From: Pseudomonadota bacterium
GTDB lineage: Bacteria > Pseudomonadota > Alphaproteobacteria > Sphingomonadales > Sphingomonadaceae
Assembly (NCBI GenBank): GCA_023390415.1
Contig: JAEWCW010000177.1
Location: 1 to 10,600, forward strand
Length of the DNA stretch: 10,600 nt
Direction: 5' to 3'
Shown: positions 7,419 to 10,600 of the stretch, in pieces
Position numbering within the stretch: position 1 is the stretch's first letter
Layout: the number at the start of each line of letters is the position of its first letter
Notes under the pieces: model-generated
Told to the model about the DNA's origin: nothing
Seen by the model: the letters and a program-made list of their open reading frames with translations, nothing else
The model's database searches: none
Program-made: the position numbers and the translations under genes

Positions 7419-7972
7419 TTCTGAAGGATTTCCTTTTCCTTCGCCGCCATCGCCGCATCGATCTCCTTGATCGTGTCGTCGGTCAGCTTCTGGACCTCGT
7501 TCTCGAGCCGCTTGCGCTCGTCCTCGCTGATCTCGTGCTTCTTCTCGTCGGTCTTGAGGTTGTCCATGCCGTCGCGGCGGACGTTGCGGACGGCGATACG
7601 CGCCTTTTCCGCATATTGGTGGGTCATCTTGGCGAGCTCCTTGCGGCGCTCCTCGGTGAGGTCCGGGATCGGCAGCCGCAGGGTCTGGCCCTCGCTGATG
7701 GGATTGAGGCCGAGGCCGGACGAGCGGATCGCCTTCTCCACCGCGCCGACATTCGAGCGGTCCCACACCTGCACCGACAGCATGCGCGGCTCGGGCGCCG
7801 AGATGGTCGCGACCTGGTTGATCGGCATGTGCGCGCCATAGACCTCGACCGTGATCGGCTCGAGCAAGGCGGTCGATGCCCGGCCCGTGCGCAGGCCGTT
7901 GAGATCGTGCTTCAGCGATTCGACGGCGCCGTTCATGCGACGGCTCAAATCTGCCTTGTCATAGGCCGGCAT
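7415..7972 (-). CDS. frr: Ribosome recycling factor
   Basis: RRF, with EF-G, splits the post-termination ribosome so that subunits can be reused. With the start chosen here the product is 185 residues, exactly the usual family length. It shows the two-domain pattern: the N-terminal helix of domain I (AYDKADLSRRMNGAVESLKH) with GLRTGRAS (26-33), domain II at about 31-104 (ITVEVYG, ATISAPEPRMLSVQVWD), and the C-terminal helices with VRNVRRD (128-134) and a Lys/Glu-rich end. Two ATG codons upstream (7982-7984, 7985-7987) would add five residues, MMEGL. The ATG at 7970-7972 is preferred because GGAGG sits 5 bases upstream and family members begin with a short (M)xAYDKADL-like N-terminus. The gene overlaps the end of pyrH by 14 bases, so its ribosome site lies inside pyrH. 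The stop overlaps uppS as GTGA. Confidence 0.97.
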   Translation of the reverse strand: MPAYDKADLSRRMNGAVESLKHDLNGLRTGRASTALLEPITVEVYGAHMPINQVATISAPEPRMLSVQVWDRSNVGAVEKAIRSSGLGLNPISEGQTLRLPIPDLTEERRKELAKMTHQYAEKARIAVRNVRRDGMDNLKTDEKKHEISEDERKRLENEVQKLTDDTIKEIDAAMAAKEKEILQK

Positions 7973-8699
7973 CAGTCCCTCCATCATTCTGCACGATCGT
8001 GGCGACTCCCTCTCCGTCGAGAACCCGGGCGAGATTGCCCTGCTCGCGGATGTTGAAGACGACGATCGGAATATCGTTGTCGCGGCACAAAGCGACGGCG
8101 CTTGCGTCCATCACCTTGAGATCGTCGGCGAGCACGCGCTGGAAGCTGAGCTCGTCATAGCGGCGCGCGCCCTGCTTCTTCTTCGGATCGGCATCGTAAA
8201 TGCCGTCGACGCTGGTCCCCTTGAACAGGGCATCGCAATTCATCTCGGCGGCGCGGAGGGCCGCTGCGGTATCCGTCGTGAAATAGGGGTTGCCGGTGCC
8301 GGCGGCGAAGATCACCACCCGCCCCTTCTCCATGTGCCGGACCGCGCGGCGGCGGATATAGGGCTCGGAGACGGTGGCCATCGGGATGGCCGAGAGGACG
8401 CGGGTATCGACGCCGATATTCTCGAGCGCGTTCTGCATGGCGAGCGCGTTCATCACGGTCGCGAGCATGCCCATATAGTCTGCGGTGGAGCGGTCGAAGC
8501 CGGCGGCTGCGCCGGCGATCCCGCGGAAGATGTTGCCGCCGCCGACGACGATGCAGAGCTGGTGGCCTGCATTCTTGGCCTCGGCGATCTCGCGGGCCAT
8601 CCGGTCGGTGGTCGCCGGGTCGATCCCGAACTGCCCCGCCCCCATCAAAACTTCGCCCGAGAGCTTGAGCAGGATCCGGTTAAAGCGCGGGCGCGGCAT
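7959..8699 (-). CDS. pyrH: Uridylate kinase (UMP kinase)
   Basis: PyrH phosphorylates UMP to UDP with ATP, feeding RNA, UDP-sugars and CTP; the bacterial hexameric enzyme belongs to the amino-acid kinase fold. The 246-residue product shows LLKLSGEVLMG (10-20, phosphate-binding Lys12), VVGGGNIFRG (51-60), RSTADYMGMLATVMNALAM (70-88, UMP site), AAGTGNPYFTTDTAA (132-146), FKGTSVDGIYDADPKK (159-174) and KVMDASAVALCRDN (195-208). The last ten residues (QNDGGTDAGL) run slightly past the usual end. I chose the ATG at 8697-8699 (MPRPRFNRILLKLSGE). A TTG at 8769-8771 would add 24 residues that resemble no PyrH and would read through the likely promoter region. The ribosome site before the ATG is poor. 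The 14-base overlap with frr links the two, as in many bacteria. Confidence 0.96.
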   Translation of the reverse strand: MPRPRFNRILLKLSGEVLMGAGQFGIDPATTDRMAREIAEAKNAGHQLCIVVGGGNIFRGIAGAAAGFDRSTADYMGMLATVMNALAMQNALENIGVDTRVLSAIPMATVSEPYIRRRAVRHMEKGRVVIFAAGTGNPYFTTDTAAALRAAEMNCDALFKGTSVDGIYDADPKKKQGARRYDELSFQRVLADDLKVMDASAVALCRDNDIPIVVFNIREQGNLARVLDGEGVATIVQNDGGTDAGL

Positions 8700-8734
8700 G
8701 GGGTTCGTCGGTCCGTTCGCTGAGGGGATGGAAA

Positions 8735-8764
8735 GCTGGCGCACCTTAGTCAGGAGACGCCAGC
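8735..8764. repeat. Inverted repeat across the candidate pyrH promoter
   Basis: GCTGGCG (8735-8741) and its exact reverse complement CGCCAGC (8758-8764) form 7-base arms around a 16-base centre that contains the candidate -10 box. It could be an operator-like dyad or an RNA stem in a read-through transcript, but 7-base arms of this composition can also arise by chance. Confidence 0.3.
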
Positions 8765-8771
8765 CTGCCAA
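8743..8771 (-). promoter_or_regulatory. Candidate sigma70-type promoter for pyrH operon
   Basis: On the minus strand TTGGCA (8766-8771) and TAAGGT (8743-8748) are separated by exactly 17 bases. They match 5 of 6 and 4 of 6 positions of TTGACA and TATAAT respectively. Initiation would fall near 8736, giving a leader of roughly 37 bases before the pyrH ATG. Its place just downstream of the tsf hairpin supports a transcription unit boundary. In such a GC-rich genome chance matches are possible, and no transcript data are at hand. Confidence 0.33.
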
Positions 8772-8777
8772 GCATCT

Positions 8778-8802
8778 TGCCCCCGGCTCAGCGCCGGGGG
8801 CA
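8778..8802 (-). terminator. Strong hairpin just after tsf, terminator-like without U-tract
   Basis: In transcript sense TGCCCCCGGC, a 5-base loop GCTGA, and GCCGGGGGCA form a perfect 10-base-pair stem starting 8 bases after the tsf stop. The sequence that follows (AGATGCTTGG) has no U-run, so this is not a classical intrinsic terminator. It may pause or stop polymerase, or protect the 3' end of the rpsB-tsf message. Its position at the end of tsf and before a candidate promoter supports a boundary role. The stem is seen directly; the function is inferred. Confidence 0.45.
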
Positions 8803-8810
8803 GGATCCTT

Positions 8811-9758
8811 TCAGGCGACCGGATCGGCCTTCTGGCCGACGCCCGAGGCCGCGGCGACCTCGGCGGCGAAGTCGCTTTCCTTCTTCTCGATGCCCTCGCC
8901 GAGCTGGAAGCGCACGAACGCCTTGAGCTCGATCGGGGCGCCGATGGCCTTGGCCTCGGCGGCGACGACGTCTTCGATCTTGGTCTTGTTGTCCATCACG
9001 AAGAGCTGCGACATCAGCGCATTCTCCTTGCGGAACTTGGCGATCGCGCCGTCGACCATCTTGGCGACGATGTCGGCGGGCTTGCCGCTCTCGCTCGCCT
9101 TCTCGGCCGCGATCGTGCGCTCGCGCTCGATCGTCGCCGGATCCAGCTCGTCGCCGGTCAGCGCCTGCGGGTTGGCCGCGGCGATGTGCATGGCGAGCTG
9201 CTTGCCGAGGGCGGTCAGCTTGTCCTGGTCGCCGGTCGATTCGAGCGCGACCAGCACGCCGATCTTGCCGAGCCCAGCGACGACCGCATTGTGGACGTAG
9301 GAGACGACCACGCCATTCTCGACCTGAAGCACCGCCGAGCGGCGGAGCGACTGGTTCTCGCCGATGGTGGCGATGTTCGAGGTGAGCTTCTCCTCGACGG
9401 TTCCGCCTGCCGGCCAGCTTGCGGCGAGCAGGCTCTCGACCGTGCCGGCGCCGTCGAGCGCGAGCTCGGCGACGGTGCGGACGAACTCCTGGAACTGCTC
9501 GTTCTTGGCGACGAAATCGGTCTCGCTGTTGACCTCGACGACGGCGCCGCGGGTGCCGCGAACGGCGACGCCGACGAGGCCCTCGGCGGCGGTGCGGCCG
9601 GCCTTCTTGGCGGCGGCGGCGAGGCCCTTGGTGCGCAGCCAGTCGATGGCGGCTTCCATGTCGCCGCCAACCTCATTGAGCGCCTTCTTGCAGTCCATCA
9701 TGCCGGCGCCGGTGCGCTCGCGCAGTTCCTTGACGGCAGCGGCCGTGATCTCAGCCAT
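8811..9758 (-). CDS. tsf: Translation elongation factor Ts
   Basis: EF-Ts removes GDP from EF-Tu so that EF-Tu can bind GTP and aminoacyl-tRNA again. The 315-residue product is a little longer than E. coli EF-Ts (283) and fits alphaproteobacterial lengths (about 307). The N-terminal UBA-like domain (MAEITAAAVKELRERTGAGM, then DCKKALNE, GGDMEAAIDWLR and KGLAAAAKKAGR to about residue 55) is followed by the core with NSETDFVAKNEQF (77-89). Its Asp81-Phe82 correspond to the EF-Tu contact residues Asp80-Phe81 of E. coli. The C-terminal part keeps the coiled-coil and RFQLGEGIEKKESDFAAEV. The ATG at 9756-9758 follows AAGAGGA (9767-9773), a good ribosome site. It lies 60 bases after rpsB, the standard pairing, and is followed by a strong hairpin. 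Confidence 0.98.
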   Translation of the reverse strand: MAEITAAAVKELRERTGAGMMDCKKALNEVGGDMEAAIDWLRTKGLAAAAKKAGRTAAEGLVGVAVRGTRGAVVEVNSETDFVAKNEQFQEFVRTVAELALDGAGTVESLLAASWPAGGTVEEKLTSNIATIGENQSLRRSAVLQVENGVVVSYVHNAVVAGLGKIGVLVALESTGDQDKLTALGKQLAMHIAAANPQALTGDELDPATIERERTIAAEKASESGKPADIVAKMVDGAIAKFRKENALMSQLFVMDNKTKIEDVVAAEAKAIGAPIELKAFVRFQLGEGIEKKESDFAAEVAAASGVGQKADPVA

Positions 9759-9784
9759 GTCTCGTATCCTCTTGATTTTGAATG

Positions 9785-9810
9785 CTCCCCTCCCGCGGGC
9801 GGGAGGGGAG
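9785..9810. repeat. GC-rich 26-base palindrome between rpsB and tsf
   Basis: CTCCCCTCCCG (9785-9795) and CGGGAGGGGAG (9800-9810) are exact reverse complements around a 4-base centre, giving an 11-base-pair hairpin in the rpsB-tsf message. It begins 8 bases after the rpsB stop and ends 26 bases before the tsf ATG, clear of the tsf ribosome site. No U-run follows on either strand, so simple intrinsic termination is unlikely. It may set the ratio of S2 to EF-Ts by pausing, processing or partial termination. The pyrimidine/purine-arm design also resembles short palindromes scattered between genes in sphingomonad genomes, as I recall them; that likeness is unverified here. Confidence 0.55.
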
Positions 9811-9818
9811 AAAAGGGC

Positions 9819-10589
9819 TTACGCCTCGCTGAGCGCGGCTTCGGCCGGCGGCTCGGCCATGGCGCCGACATCCTCGCCGCGGCGGGCGGCGCCGCCCGAC
9901 TTGCCGGCGAGCGCGGCCTCGGCGACGGCGTCGCAATAGAGGCGGATGGCGCGGCTGGCGTCGTCATTGCCCGGGACCGGGAAGGCGATGCCGTTCGGGC
10001 TGACGTTCGAATCGAGGACCGCGACGACCGGAATGCCGAGCACGTTCGCTTCCTTGATCGCCAGCTCTTCCTTGTTGGCGTCGATGATGAAGATGACGTC
10101 CGGGAGGCCGCCCATGTCGCGGATGCCGCCGAGGCTGAGCTCAAGCTTGTCGCGCTCGCGGGTCAGCTGGAGGACCTCCTTCTTGGTGAGGCCGGCGGTG
10201 TCGCCCGAAAGCTGCTCCTCGAGGCTCTTGAAGCGCTTGATCGAGTTCGAGATCGTCTTCCAGTTGGTGAGCATTCCGCCCAGCCAGCGGTGGTTGACGA
10301 AATGCTGGCCCGAGCGGCGGGCGGCCTCGGCGATCGGCTCCTGGGCCTGGCGCTTGGTGCCGACGAACAGCACCTTGCCGCCGGCGGCGACCGACTGGCG
10401 AACGAAATCGAGCGCGCGCGCGAACAAAGGCACGGTCTGCGACAGATCGATGATGTGGACGCCGTTGCGCTCACCGAAGATGTAGGGCTTCATCTTCGGG
10501 TTCCAGCGGTGGGTCTGGTGGCCGAAATGGGCACCTGCTTCGAGCAGGGCCTGCATGGTGACGCCAGGCGTCGTGGCGTTGGTCGCCAT
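9819..10589 (-). CDS. rpsB: 30S ribosomal protein S2
   Basis: S2 binds the 30S subunit between head and body and is needed to load S1. The 256-residue product has the N-terminal signature GAHFGHQTHRWNPKMKPYIF (19-38), then GERNGVHIIDL (39-49), GGKVLFVGTKRQAQ (70-83), NHRWLGGMLTNW (99-110), the central helical hairpin at about 112-155, and PDVIFIIDANKE (163-174) with NVLGIPVVAVLDSNVSP (182-198) and PVPGNDDASRAI (204-215). After about 228 comes an Ala/Gly/Glu-rich tail that varies between species. The ATG at 10587-10589 gives MATNATTPGVTMQALLEAGA; a later Met12 (MQALL) would also keep the conserved core, so the exact N-terminus is slightly open. Only 11 bases upstream are visible and they show no clear ribosome site. 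The promoter lies outside the window. Gene order with tsf is the universal one. Confidence 0.97.
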   Translation of the reverse strand: MATNATTPGVTMQALLEAGAHFGHQTHRWNPKMKPYIFGERNGVHIIDLSQTVPLFARALDFVRQSVAAGGKVLFVGTKRQAQEPIAEAARRSGQHFVNHRWLGGMLTNWKTISNSIKRFKSLEEQLSGDTAGLTKKEVLQLTRERDKLELSLGGIRDMGGLPDVIFIIDANKEELAIKEANVLGIPVVAVLDSNVSPNGIAFPVPGNDDASRAIRLYCDAVAEAALAGKSGGAARRGEDVGAMAEPPAEAALSEA

Positions 10590-10600
10590 TGTGGACTTCT

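Noticed and set aside
7419..7766. Possible 116-residue N-terminal extension of uppS
   Set aside because: The stretch is an out-of-frame reading of frr with no UppS similarity; the GTG at 7416-7418 gives a normal-length enzyme and a GTGA overlap.
8700..8771. TTG start adding 24 residues to pyrH
   Set aside because: The added residues do not resemble any PyrH N-terminus and the region carries promoter-like boxes; ATG 8697-8699 gives the normal length.
1..10600. Mobile elements, CRISPR arrays, tRNA or rRNA genes, or a novel defence or biosynthetic system
   Set aside because: No transposase, direct-repeat array, tRNA-like cloverleaf or foreign-looking segment was seen; every long stretch is accounted for by a conserved core gene.

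Overview
The window is a compact, GC-rich chromosomal block of core genes, all read on the minus strand. In transcription order, from high to low coordinate, they are rpsB, tsf, pyrH, frr, uppS, cdsA, dxr, rseP, bamA, an ompH/skp-type chaperone gene, and the first 169 bases of fabZ, cut by the window edge. This is the conserved proteobacterial order. The single-PDZ RseP, the high GC, the style of the OmpH protein and the direct ompH-fabZ junction without lpxD all suggest an alphaproteobacterium, most likely of the Sphingomonadales. That placement is inference from gene content, not from a marker search.

Layout: (1) 9819-10589 and 8811-9758 encode ribosomal protein S2 and elongation factor Ts, separated by a 60-base gap that holds a near-perfect 26-base GC palindrome. 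(2) The 111-base tsf-pyrH gap (8700-8810) has a strong hairpin next to tsf and a plausible promoter for pyrH, so a new transcription unit may begin there. (3) From 8699 down to 3565, pyrH, frr, uppS, cdsA, dxr and rseP overlap or nearly touch (14-base overlap, GTGA, GTGA, 1-base gap, TGATG). (4) After a 73-base gap, bamA, ompH and fabZ follow with 1-base stop/start overlaps (TAATG, TGATG). No gene-free stretch exceeds about 111 bases.

The genes link translation (S2, EF-Ts, ribosome recycling factor) to UMP phosphorylation and then to envelope building. Dxr makes isoprenoid precursor and UppS turns it into the C55 lipid carrier. CdsA makes CDP-diacylglycerol for phospholipids. RseP cleaves membrane proteins, BamA inserts outer-membrane proteins, the OmpH protein probably chaperones them, and FabZ dehydrates fatty-acid intermediates. 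Eight start sites are clear or well supported; those of pyrH, bamA and rpsB are less certain.

I found no undescribed multi-gene system, mobile element, CRISPR array or RNA gene. The points worth a second look are small: the missing lpxD, a CxxC motif in the OmpH chaperone, relocated cysteine pairs in BamA, and the structured intergenic regions around tsf.
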